Of a stretch of DNA of 6,186 nucleotides, positions 1-5,692 are shown in pieces. The notes under the pieces were generated by a model, which did not search any database, had not been told where the DNA came from, and worked only from the letters and a program-made list of their open reading frames with translations. The stretch spans positions 1-6,186 of the forward strand of contig CAMPAX010000144.1 in NCBI GenBank assembly GCA_946633495.1. The letters are read 5' to 3'. Position numbers and translations under genes: made by a program. The DNA comes from an uncultured Lachnospiraceae bacterium (lineage in GTDB: Bacteria > Bacillota > Clostridia > Lachnospirales > Lachnospiraceae). The first letter of the stretch is position 1, and each line of letters starts with the position of its first letter.

Positions 1-54
1 ACCGCAGCACGCAAGATTTCCAGACTGACACTGGCTGTCAACAAGATTGCGTAA
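1..54 (+). CDS. rpsT: 30S ribosomal protein S20, C-terminal end (partial)
   Basis: The window opens inside a frame that reads TAARKISRLTLAVNKIA and then stops at TAA (52-54). This matches the conserved C-terminal end of bacterial ribosomal protein S20, in which a basic stretch of the type N-x-AARKKSRL precedes a short helix ending near 'LNK'. S20 is a primary 16S rRNA-binding protein of the small ribosomal subunit. Only 17 of the usual 85-90 residues are present and the start lies to the left of the window. The reading is supported by a strong terminator 14 bp after the stop and by the convergent holA gene, since rpsT next to holA is a common Firmicute arrangement. The residue pattern is seen directly; the identity rests on a short match plus context. 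Confidence 0.85.
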   Translation, partial: TAARKISRLTLAVNKIA

Positions 55-68
55 TTGGATGCATGTAT

Positions 69-103
69 AAAAATCGCCCGGGTCACCCCGGGCGATTTTT
101 ATA
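69..103. terminator. Bidirectional rho-independent terminator between rpsT and holA
   Basis: A perfect 14-bp inverted repeat (69-82 with 87-100) encloses a TCAC loop. The core is the GC-rich ATCGCCCGGG paired with CCCGGGCGAT. The left arm starts with an A-run and the right arm ends with a T-run, so the hairpin is followed by U residues when transcribed from either side. Pairing can extend further to 66-68 with 101-103. It sits 14 bp after the rpsT stop and can also end transcripts arriving from holA on the minus strand. This is a textbook shared terminator for convergent genes. Confidence 0.93.
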
Positions 104-105
104 TG

Positions 106-159
106 CGCGATACGGCCGGCATGCGGGCATGCTTGCATGCACATAGGCCGGCCAACGCG
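106..159. repeat. Large imperfect inverted repeat (GGCCGGC/GCATGC)
   Basis: This 54-bp imperfect palindrome is centred near 133.5. The outer arms are CGCG (106-109 with 156-159), then GGCCGGC (114-120) with GCCGGCC (147-153), and an inner GCATGC (127-132) with GCATGC (135-140) around a TT centre. The stretches between the arms are unpaired or mismatched. No T-run follows in either direction, so it is not a standard intrinsic terminator by itself. It lies directly beside the bidirectional terminator, in the 3' untranslated region of holA transcripts if they read through. Function unknown: it may stabilise a 3' end or be a remnant of a palindromic repeat element. Confidence 0.6.
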
Positions 160-161
160 AC

Positions 162-192
162 ATCGAGTAGGAGGGACCCCCTCCTACTCGAT
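162..192. repeat. Perfect 14-bp inverted repeat with 3-nt loop
   Basis: ATCGAGTAGGAGGG (162-175) is exactly complementary to CCCTCCTACTCGAT (179-192), with only ACC between. As RNA from either strand this gives a very stable hairpin. No T-run follows it on either side, so it lacks the release signal of an intrinsic terminator. It is about 95 bp beyond the holA stop and would be the first of three stacked hairpins met by polymerase leaving holA. One arm resembles a Shine-Dalgarno sequence and the other its complement. Whether it blocks exonucleases, helps termination or is a dispersed palindromic element cannot be decided from a single copy. Confidence 0.75.
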
Positions 193-286
193 TGCTTCGT
201 AAATTCTTCAGATACGTATTTTTGAGCCGCAGACTTCTCACCTGTATTTTCAGGAGAAATATATAGGAAGGGCGGGACTGCCATGG

Positions 287-1330
287 TTACAGCGCCATAA
301 GATCCAGGATCAGCCGTTCCAGGGCATTTCGGTCAGACAGCTGTCCGGTTTTGATGGCCTGGTCGGCGGCAAGGCAGGCTTCGCAGGCTCCGAGAAGCTG
401 CTTTTTGGTATAATTTGATGCAAGAGATGTATATTTTCCCCGAAGAAAGGGCATAAAACCCGCAAGCTTTGCCATATTCTCCTTCGGCGTTCCGTCGGCA
501 AGCATCTGGGAAACCATGGCCAGACGGTGGTACTGCTGGTTAATAAGGTACAGGATCTTCATCACCGGCTCGCGGAGCTCTACCAGATCATTATAGAGCA
601 GGAGAGCTTTTTCTTTATTCCTGGAGGAAATGGCATCCACCATGTCAAATACTTTATCTTCCGCAAGGGTGACAGTGATGGCTTCCACATCAGCCACCCG
701 GATGGCGTCCTTCTCCATGGTATAACTGATCAGCTTCTCCAGCTCCGTATCCAGCGTGGACATATCGGAACCGACCGCGGCAAGGAGCCGGTTAGGTACA
801 CCGTTCTCCACCTTCTTTCCTGCCTCGGCAAGTCTTCCGGTGATCCAGGTACGGAGTGTCTCGTCATCCGGAGCGTCAAAGCAGAAAGCGCCTTCCGCCT
901 TATCGAAAAGCTTGAAGAGACGTCCGCGCTTATCCACCCCCCTGGCGGTTTCCGAAGCTTTGATGATGTCCGGTTCCACGAAGATCACGATCCCGGTATC
1001 CGGAAGATTCGCAAGACCGTCCGTCAGCTCATCTACGGATTTCGTAAAGAACCCGCTGTTTTCCACCAGGACTACCCGGTGCTCTGCCAGAAACGGCATG
1101 GTGGAAAGGTCGCTCAGGATCGACCGGATATCCGCCGAGGCACCCTGATAGGAAGAGAAATTCATGGTGTCGCCGTCATTTACCAGCTTCTTTAAGAGGA
1201 TCTCTTTATACTGACGGAGCAGGTACCTTTCGGAACCGTACAGAAGATACAGATTCCGGATCGTTCCCTCGGTCAGTTCTTTTTTCAGTTGTACCATACC
1301 ACGTATTTCGGCTTTTTTCTTCGGGGGCAT
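287..1330 (-). CDS. holA: DNA polymerase III, delta subunit
   Basis: This 347-residue protein has the normal length for the clamp-loader delta subunit, which opens the sliding clamp and helps load it on primed DNA as part of the DNA polymerase III holoenzyme in the cytoplasm. Family features visible in order are: the N-terminal LYLLYGSERYLLRQY (about 27-41), which replaces a working Walker A motif because delta does not hydrolyse ATP; VIFVEPDIIKA followed by DKRGRLFK (about 115-140); VGSDMSTLDTELEKLISY (186-203) of the AAA+ lid region; and the C-terminal collar helices with FDMVDAISSRNKEKALLLYN (228-247) and the closing SDRNALERLILDL (332-344). The ATG is preceded by AAAAGGAG (complement of 1337-1344) six bases upstream, which favours it over Met12, where no such site is seen. 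The gene is convergent with rpsT and divergent from glgB. comEC, a frequent upstream partner of holA in Firmicutes, is absent here, so the gene looks monocistronic. Confidence 0.95.
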   Translation of the reverse strand: MPPKKKAEIRGMVQLKKELTEGTIRNLYLLYGSERYLLRQYKEILLKKLVNDGDTMNFSSYQGASADIRSILSDLSTMPFLAEHRVVLVENSGFFTKSVDELTDGLANLPDTGIVIFVEPDIIKASETARGVDKRGRLFKLFDKAEGAFCFDAPDDETLRTWITGRLAEAGKKVENGVPNRLLAAVGSDMSTLDTELEKLISYTMEKDAIRVADVEAITVTLAEDKVFDMVDAISSRNKEKALLLYNDLVELREPVMKILYLINQQYHRLAMVSQMLADGTPKENMAKLAGFMPFLRGKYTSLASNYTKKQLLGACEACLAADQAIKTGQLSDRNALERLILDLMAL

Positions 1331-1415
1331 GGGAAGCTCCTTTTCACTTTCTTTTCAGTTGTCTTTTCACAAGTCTTCTGACGAAGTCGAATGCTCAGGA
1401 CAAACGTTCCGCATG

Positions 1416-1445
1416 ATTATAGCATACCGCAAACATTTTCCGCAA
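1416..1445 (-). promoter_or_regulatory. Promoter of holA (extended -10)
   Basis: Read on the minus strand, TGCTATAAT (complement of 1416-1424) is a perfect -10 hexamer with the TGn extension. A weak -35 candidate, TTGCGG (complement of 1440-1445), lies 18 bp upstream; weak -35 boxes are typical when an extended -10 is present. Transcription would start near 1409, giving a leader of about 80 nt to the holA ATG. Confidence 0.7.
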
Positions 1446-1486
1446 GGAGTGAGGAGTTTTGGCGATCGGCAGAACACAAAAAGACA

Positions 1487-1515
1487 TTGAAGAAACGTGC
1501 ATAAAATGGTAAAAT
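1487..1515 (+). promoter_or_regulatory. Promoter of glgB
   Basis: TTGAAG (1487-1492) and TAAAAT (1510-1515) are separated by the optimal 17 bp and match the housekeeping sigma consensus at four and five of six positions. The predicted start is near 1522, leaving a leader of about 115 nt before the glgB ATG. It is the only good match upstream of glgB on this strand. Confidence 0.65.
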
Positions 1516-1541
1516 ATGAGGGACTGTGAAAGGTCAGCAAA

Positions 1542-1631
1542 AAATCAGAACCGGCAGCCGGACAACTGTCGGATAGATGGTGTCAGGCACAGATTGGAAC
1601 CGGCACTGAACTGATTTAGATATCAGGAGGG
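1542..1631 (+). promoter_or_regulatory. Possible structured leader of glgB
   Basis: AAATCAG (1542-1548) is exactly complementary to CTGATTT (1611-1617), which could close a 62-nt domain just before the ribosome binding site. The same CTGAT (1611-1615) can instead pair with ATCAG (1622-1626), forming a small hairpin whose 3' arm runs into the Shine-Dalgarno AGGAGGG (1625-1631). The two pairings exclude each other. A direct repeat AACCGGCA (1549-1556 and 1598-1605) lies inside the domain. The complementarity is seen directly; a regulatory role is an inference, and the stems are short and AT-rich. Confidence 0.3.
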
Positions 1632-1637
1632 TTACTT

Positions 1638-3863
1638 ATGGATGAGAGACTGAATCACTGGATCAACTGGATCCTCTACGACGAGCTGATGGAAGGGAAG
1701 ATCAATGCTCCGAAGCATCTTCTCGGAAATCATGATTTCGGAGACGGGCAGGTGATCACCTGCTATAAACCGCATTCCTCCGGCGTTTCCATCAAGGCGC
1801 CTGCCGGAAAAACGCTGATCCCCATGGAGAAAGTGGGAGAAGACGGATTCTATGGCATTTATTTCCCTAAGAAAAAATTCAAAGGGTCAAGTTACCGTTT
1901 CGTGACGGAGTACTATGACGGGACCTCTGTGGATACTGCAGACTGCTACAGCTTTGACGGACAGATCACGGACTATGATGCGTATCTTTTTGCAGAAGGC
2001 AAGAACTACGACATTTACAATAAAATGGGTGCGCACCCCATGACCTTAAACGGCGTGAAGGGAACCTACTTTGCAGTCTGGGCACCGGATGCGAGACGGG
2101 TATCCGTCGTGGGGGATTTCAATATGTGGGACGGCGCGCTGAATCCTATGCAGATCCATCCGTCTTCCGGAATCTATGAACTCTTTATCCCGGATGTGCT
2201 CCCGGGAGCAGTCTATAAATTCCAGATCCTGACACGCTACGGTGAGATCCTCTATAAGGCAGATCCCTACGGAAATCAGGATCAGGTGCGTCCGGACAAT
2301 GCAAATATCGTTGCGGATCTTACCTACAACTGGAAGGATACGGAATGGATCGAGAATCGGAAGAAGCAGGATCGTGTCTCCCGGATCAAGCAGCCCATGT
2401 CCATTTACGAATGCCATTTAGGTTCCTGGAAAAAGAAGATCGAGGACTCGGATTTCGGTTTCTATACCTACCGTGAGATGGCGAAGATGCTTGGGGATTA
2501 CGTGACAGAGATGGGATATACCCACATCGAGCTGATGGGCATCGCGGAATATCCCTTCGACGGTTCCTGGGGCTACCAGGTAACCAACTATTATGCACCT
2601 ACCTCCCGGTACGGTTCCCCCACGGATTTCATGTATTTCGTGGATGAAATGCACCGCCGGGGCATCAGCGTCATCCTGGACTGGGTTCCGGCGCATTTCC
2701 CGCGGGATGCACACGGTCTCGGACGTTTCGACGGCATGCCGCTATATGAGAATGCAGATCCCCGCAAGGGTGAGCATCCGGACTGGGGTACCTATATCTT
2801 CGACTACGGCAGAAATGAAGTCATCAATTTCCTGACCTCCAACGCGTTGTTCTGGGTTGAGAAGTATCATATCGACGGTCTCCGTGTGGATGCCGTGGCG
2901 TCCATGCTTTATCTGGATTACGGAAAACGTGACGGAGAGTGGGTAGCCAACAAGGACGGCGGTAAGGAGAACCTGGAGGCGATCGCTCTCTTGCAGACGA
3001 TCAACAAGGTAATGGAAGAGAGAAATCCCGGCGCGTACCTCATTGCCGAGGAATCCACTGCATGGCCGGGAGTTACCGCACCGGCGGATATGAAGGGACT
3101 TGGCTTCCTTTTCAAGTGGAACATGGGATGGATGAACGATTTCCTGGAGTATATGAAGCTGGATCCTTACTTCCGGAAGTTCAACCATAACCGACTGACC
3201 TTCAGCCTGTCCTATACTTATTCTGAGAACTATATCCTGGTGATTTCTCACGATGAGGTGGTTCACCTGAAATGTTCCATGCTGAACAAGATGTCCGGAT
3301 TGGAGTTCGACAAGTTTGCAAACCTTCGTACGGCATATGGCTTCATGCTGGGACATCCCGGGAAGAAGCTGCTCTTCATGGGACAGGAATTTGCACAGCT
3401 TCGCGAATGGTCCGAGGCAAGATCGCTGGACTGGTTCCTGCTGGAGGATCCGAAGCATAAGGGCATTCAGGACTTTGTGAAGGAACTCAACCACATATAT
3501 ACCAGGTATGATGCCCTGTACTACAATGACAATGATGTTATGGGCTTCGAATGGACGAAGGTAGATGATGCGGATTCCGGAATCGTGGCATTTGTACGCC
3601 GCGGAAAAACTTCGAAGGATCAGCTGCTCTTCATCTGCAACTTTGTTCCGGTAGAGCGGAAGGAATACCGGATCGGTGTTCCCTGTCTCTCCTCCTACAA
3701 GGAGATCCTTTCCTCGGATGATCCGAAGTACGGCGGTCTGGGACGGAACAACAAGAAGGCCATCAAAGCCGAAGCAGTGGAGTGCGACCGCATGAAGAAC
3801 TCCATACTGGTGGATGTTCCGCCGCTGTCGGTAACCATTATGAAATATGATTTCAAGGAGTGA
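1638..3863 (+). CDS. glgB: 1,4-alpha-glucan branching enzyme (glycogen branching enzyme)
   Basis: This 741-residue cytoplasmic enzyme transfers short alpha-1,4-glucan segments to a 6-hydroxyl, making the alpha-1,6 branches of glycogen. The domain order fits the longer, E. coli-like GlgB form: an N-terminal N1 module (about 1-115, with HLLGNH at 27-32), a CBM48 module (about 140-225, GTYFAVWAP and VVGDFNMWDG), a GH13 (beta/alpha)8 barrel, and a C-terminal all-beta domain from about 625. The four GH13 regions are intact: region I DWVPAHF (D348, H353), region II GLRVDAVASM with nucleophile D418, region III LIAEEST with acid/base E471, and region IV SHDEVVH with H538-D539. After region IV it reads LKCSMLNKM, where many homologues have GKGS or GKKS. 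The ATG follows AGGAGGG (1625-1631) with 6 bp spacing. The gene stands alone, with its own promoter and terminator and no glgC, glgA or glgP beside it. Confidence 0.97.
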   Translation: MDERLNHWINWILYDELMEGKINAPKHLLGNHDFGDGQVITCYKPHSSGVSIKAPAGKTLIPMEKVGEDGFYGIYFPKKKFKGSSYRFVTEYYDGTSVDTADCYSFDGQITDYDAYLFAEGKNYDIYNKMGAHPMTLNGVKGTYFAVWAPDARRVSVVGDFNMWDGALNPMQIHPSSGIYELFIPDVLPGAVYKFQILTRYGEILYKADPYGNQDQVRPDNANIVADLTYNWKDTEWIENRKKQDRVSRIKQPMSIYECHLGSWKKKIEDSDFGFYTYREMAKMLGDYVTEMGYTHIELMGIAEYPFDGSWGYQVTNYYAPTSRYGSPTDFMYFVDEMHRRGISVILDWVPAHFPRDAHGLGRFDGMPLYENADPRKGEHPDWGTYIFDYGRNEVINFLTSNALFWVEKYHIDGLRVDAVASMLYLDYGKRDGEWVANKDGGKENLEAIALLQTINKVMEERNPGAYLIAEESTAWPGVTAPADMKGLGFLFKWNMGWMNDFLEYMKLDPYFRKFNHNRLTFSLSYTYSENYILVISHDEVVHLKCSMLNKMSGLEFDKFANLRTAYGFMLGHPGKKLLFMGQEFAQLREWSEARSLDWFLLEDPKHKGIQDFVKELNHIYTRYDALYYNDNDVMGFEWTKVDDADSGIVAFVRRGKTSKDQLLFICNFVPVERKEYRIGVPCLSSYKEILSSDDPKYGGLGRNNKKAIKAEAVECDRMKNSILVDVPPLSVTIMKYDFKE

Positions 3864-3881
3864 TATCCTGACAGGTAATCG

Positions 3882-3924
3882 AAAAAGACGCTCTGTGTTC
3901 ACCCGGACACGGAGCGTTTTTTTT
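3882..3924 (+). terminator. Rho-independent terminator of glgB
   Basis: ACGCTCTGTGT (3888-3898) pairs with ACACGGAGCGT (3907-3917), an 11-bp stem with one G-U pair and an 8-nt loop. It is followed by a run of eight T (3917-3924). An A-run at 3882-3886 precedes the left arm, so it may also work weakly from the other strand. It begins about 20 bp after the glgB stop and separates glgB from putP. Confidence 0.92.
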
Positions 3925-3945
3925 GCGCGGCTTTTGGCAGATATC

Positions 3946-3974
3946 TTGCCATTTCAGAGATTTTAGGGTATACT
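3946..3974 (+). promoter_or_regulatory. Promoter of putP
   Basis: TTGCCA (3946-3951) and TATACT (3969-3974) lie 17 bp apart, each matching the sigma-70/sigma-A consensus at five of six positions. It lies just beyond the glgB terminator, so putP is an independent unit. The predicted start is near 3981, with a leader of about 55 nt. A TTCCGTA direct repeat (3978-3984 and 3997-4003, starts 19 bp apart) overlaps the start region and could be an operator, but this is speculative. Confidence 0.75.
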
Positions 3975-4036
3975 TCATTCCGTATGTCGGTATCATTTCC
4001 GTACATATGAAATATTAAGGGTAAAGGGGTTTTTTT

Positions 4037-5581
4037 ATGACAACGGCACAGATCGGTATTCTGGTAGCCATCGGTGTATACCTTGTGGGTATGCTGATCA
4101 TCGGTTTTATGGCCTCCAGAAACACAAATGATGTCGGGGATTTCTATCTCGGCGGCCGGAAGCTTGGTCCCTTCGTCACTGCCATGAGCGCAGAGGCATC
4201 GGACATGAGCTCCTACCTGCTGATGGGTGTTCCCGGACTTGCGTACTTCTCAGGTATCGCAGATGCCGGCTGGACGGTCTTCGGACTGGCAGTCGGTACG
4301 TATCTTAACTGGCTCTTCACCGCGAAACGACTTCGCAACTATTCCGAGAAGGTAAATGCCATCACTATCCCGGATTATTTCAGGAATCGTTTCCGCGATC
4401 ACAGCAACATTACGCTGCTGGTCGGTGCGATCGCCATCATCGTGTTCTTTGTTCCCTATACCGCGTCCGGTTTCTCCGCCTGCGGCAAGCTGTTCATGAA
4501 CCTGTTTGATGTGAAATATGAGGTGGCTATGGTGATCTCCGCCATCGTCATCATTGCATATACCACCACCGGCGGTTTCCTGGCGGCTTCCCGGACCGAC
4601 TTCGTTCAGTCCATCATAATGTCCATCGCACTTGTGATCGTACTCGGGTACGGCATTTATCATGCCGGCGGTTTCGGTGCGGTAGTGGATAACGCGAATA
4701 AGCTGGCAGGTTTTCTGGATCTTTCCGCAACCCATAACAATGTGACCGGAGGGGCGGATTCCTACGGGATCTTCAACAAGATCACCATGTTCTGCTGGGG
4801 ACTCGGATATTTCGGCATGCCTCACATCCTTCTTCGATTCATGGCGGCGAAGGATGCAAAACAGCTGAAGCTTTCCCGGAGGGTTGCATCTATATGGGTT
4901 GTGATCTCTCTGGCAGTTGCTATCTTCCTTGGTATCGTCGGTCGTGCCATGACCGAGGTTGGGGCACTGGATTCACTGATCGAGGATCCCACCAGCGCTT
5001 CCAAGGCGGAGACTCTGATCGTAGTTATCGCAAAACATATCGCTGAAAATGGTTTCGGCTATGCTCTGATCGGAGGTCTCATCATTGCGGGTATCCTGGC
5101 TTCCACCATGTCCACTGCGGACTCCCAGCTGATCGCAGCTTCCAGTGCGGTATCCGAGAATATCTTCCGTGATACCTTCAAGATCAAGATGAGCGAGAAA
5201 GCTGCCATGCTGACTGCACGCCTTACCCTGATCGTGGTCGCGGTTTTAGGTGTGATCATTGCATGGAATCCGGACAGTTCCGTATTCAATATTGTGTCAT
5301 TTGCATGGGCCGGCTTTGGTGCCGTATTTGGACCAATCATGTTGTTCTCCCTCTTCTGGAAGAGAACCAACACCGCGGGTGCGATCGCCGGGATGATCTC
5401 CGGTGGTCTCATGGTATTCATCTGGAAATATCTGGTCCGCCCGCTGGGTGGTGGATGGGACCTCTATGAGCTGGCACCGGCATTTGCCGTATCAGCAATC
5501 TTCATCGTGGTTGTCAGTCTGATCACCAAGGCTCCGTCCGAGGAGATCCAGGCAGAGTTCGATGAAGTGAAGGCGATGTAA
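4037..5581 (+). CDS. putP: Sodium/proline symporter of the SSS family
   Basis: This 514-residue integral membrane protein is close in length to E. coli PutP (502 aa) and most likely imports proline with sodium, for nutrition or osmoprotection. About 13 membrane-spanning segments are expected, and long hydrophobic stretches run throughout, the first at about 5-26. Diagnostic sequences are DFYLGGRKLGPF (35-46) and SAEASDMSSYLLMGVPG (51-67), where D56 and S58 correspond to the sodium-site D55 and S57 of E. coli PutP. WGLGYFGMPHILLRFMA (254-270) is the core-helix motif linked to proline handling. MSTADSQL (358-365) has S359-T360 at the second pair of sodium ligands. FGPIMLFSLFWKR (431-443) is also typical of the family. 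The ATG follows AAAGGGG (4023-4029) with a 7-bp spacer made only of T. The gene has its own promoter. Another SSS substrate cannot be fully excluded, but the motifs favour proline. Confidence 0.92.
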   Translation: MTTAQIGILVAIGVYLVGMLIIGFMASRNTNDVGDFYLGGRKLGPFVTAMSAEASDMSSYLLMGVPGLAYFSGIADAGWTVFGLAVGTYLNWLFTAKRLRNYSEKVNAITIPDYFRNRFRDHSNITLLVGAIAIIVFFVPYTASGFSACGKLFMNLFDVKYEVAMVISAIVIIAYTTTGGFLAASRTDFVQSIIMSIALVIVLGYGIYHAGGFGAVVDNANKLAGFLDLSATHNNVTGGADSYGIFNKITMFCWGLGYFGMPHILLRFMAAKDAKQLKLSRRVASIWVVISLAVAIFLGIVGRAMTEVGALDSLIEDPTSASKAETLIVVIAKHIAENGFGYALIGGLIIAGILASTMSTADSQLIAASSAVSENIFRDTFKIKMSEKAAMLTARLTLIVVAVLGVIIAWNPDSSVFNIVSFAWAGFGAVFGPIMLFSLFWKRTNTAGAIAGMISGGLMVFIWKYLVRPLGGGWDLYELAPAFAVSAIFIVVVSLITKAPSEEIQAEFDEVKAM

Positions 5582-5582
5582 G

Positions 5583-5604
5583 CTTTCCGGGGACAGCCCG
5601 AAAG
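5583..5604 (+). other. Hairpin immediately after the putP stop
   Basis: CTTTC (5583-5587) pairs with GAAAG (5600-5604), and GGG (5589-5591) with CCC (5597-5599), with one bulged C and a GACAG loop. It starts two bases after the putP stop codon and has no T-run, so it is not an intrinsic terminator by itself. It could protect the putP 3' end. Its reality as a functional structure is unproven. Confidence 0.4.
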
Positions 5605-5615
5605 GGGTATGAGAT

Positions 5616-5673
5616 AAAAAAGAATAGCACTGCAGCCGCGTTTCGTGTAAAATGTGACTGTAGTGCTTTTTTT
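5616..5673 (+). terminator. Terminator-like stem-loop between putP and cobQ
   Basis: AGCACTGCAG (5626-5635) pairs with CTGTAGTGCT (5658-5667), a 10-bp stem with one G-U pair, followed by a run of seven T (5667-5673). An A-run (5616-5621) flanks the left arm and can pair with the T-run. The loop is long (22 nt) for an intrinsic terminator, which lowers certainty. It most likely ends putP transcription, but it lies only 19 bp before the cobQ ATG, so it may instead act as an attenuator for cobQ. Confidence 0.7.
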
Positions 5674-5692
5674 GTGTATGAGGGGAGTCGGT

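Larger units (their letters stand above)
1331..1637. other. Divergent holA/glgB control region
   Basis: This 307-bp stretch holds no credible gene. It contains back-to-back promoters for holA (leftwards) and glgB (rightwards) whose -35 elements are about 40 bp apart, each gene's 5' leader and both ribosome binding sites. The holA leader is rich in A and G on its coding strand and carries three CTTTTCAC/G octamers (written on the + strand). The glgB leader is GC-richer and has several short self-complementary segments. No tRNA, known riboswitch consensus or T-box motif was recognised. Confidence 0.7.

Noticed and set aside
99..284. Minus-strand 61-codon open frame just after holA, starting with ATG at 284
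   Set aside because: There is no ribosome binding site, no recognisable family, and the last half runs through three inverted repeats and into the terminator. It looks like untranslated sequence.
527..1195. 222-codon plus-strand open frame inside holA
   Set aside because: It is antisense to a clearly identified gene, has no ribosome binding site or family resemblance, and is explained by codon bias in holA.
1522..1637. Known riboswitch or T-box in the glgB leader
   Set aside because: No recognisable consensus for a T-box or a common riboswitch class was found; only short generic complementarity remains.
2742..3902. 386-codon minus-strand open frame antisense to glgB
   Set aside because: Despite its length it mirrors the GlgB catalytic domain in the opposite frame, begins inside the glgB terminator and has no coherent protein features.
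4250..4825. 191-codon minus-strand open frame antisense to putP
   Set aside because: It is rich in His, Gly, Asp and Glu as expected from the complement of a membrane protein gene, with no start signal; a shadow of putP.
5582..5692. Cobalamin riboswitch upstream of cobQ
   Set aside because: I looked for a B12-box-like GCCACTG and the expected ~200-nt fold; neither is present and the gap is too short.
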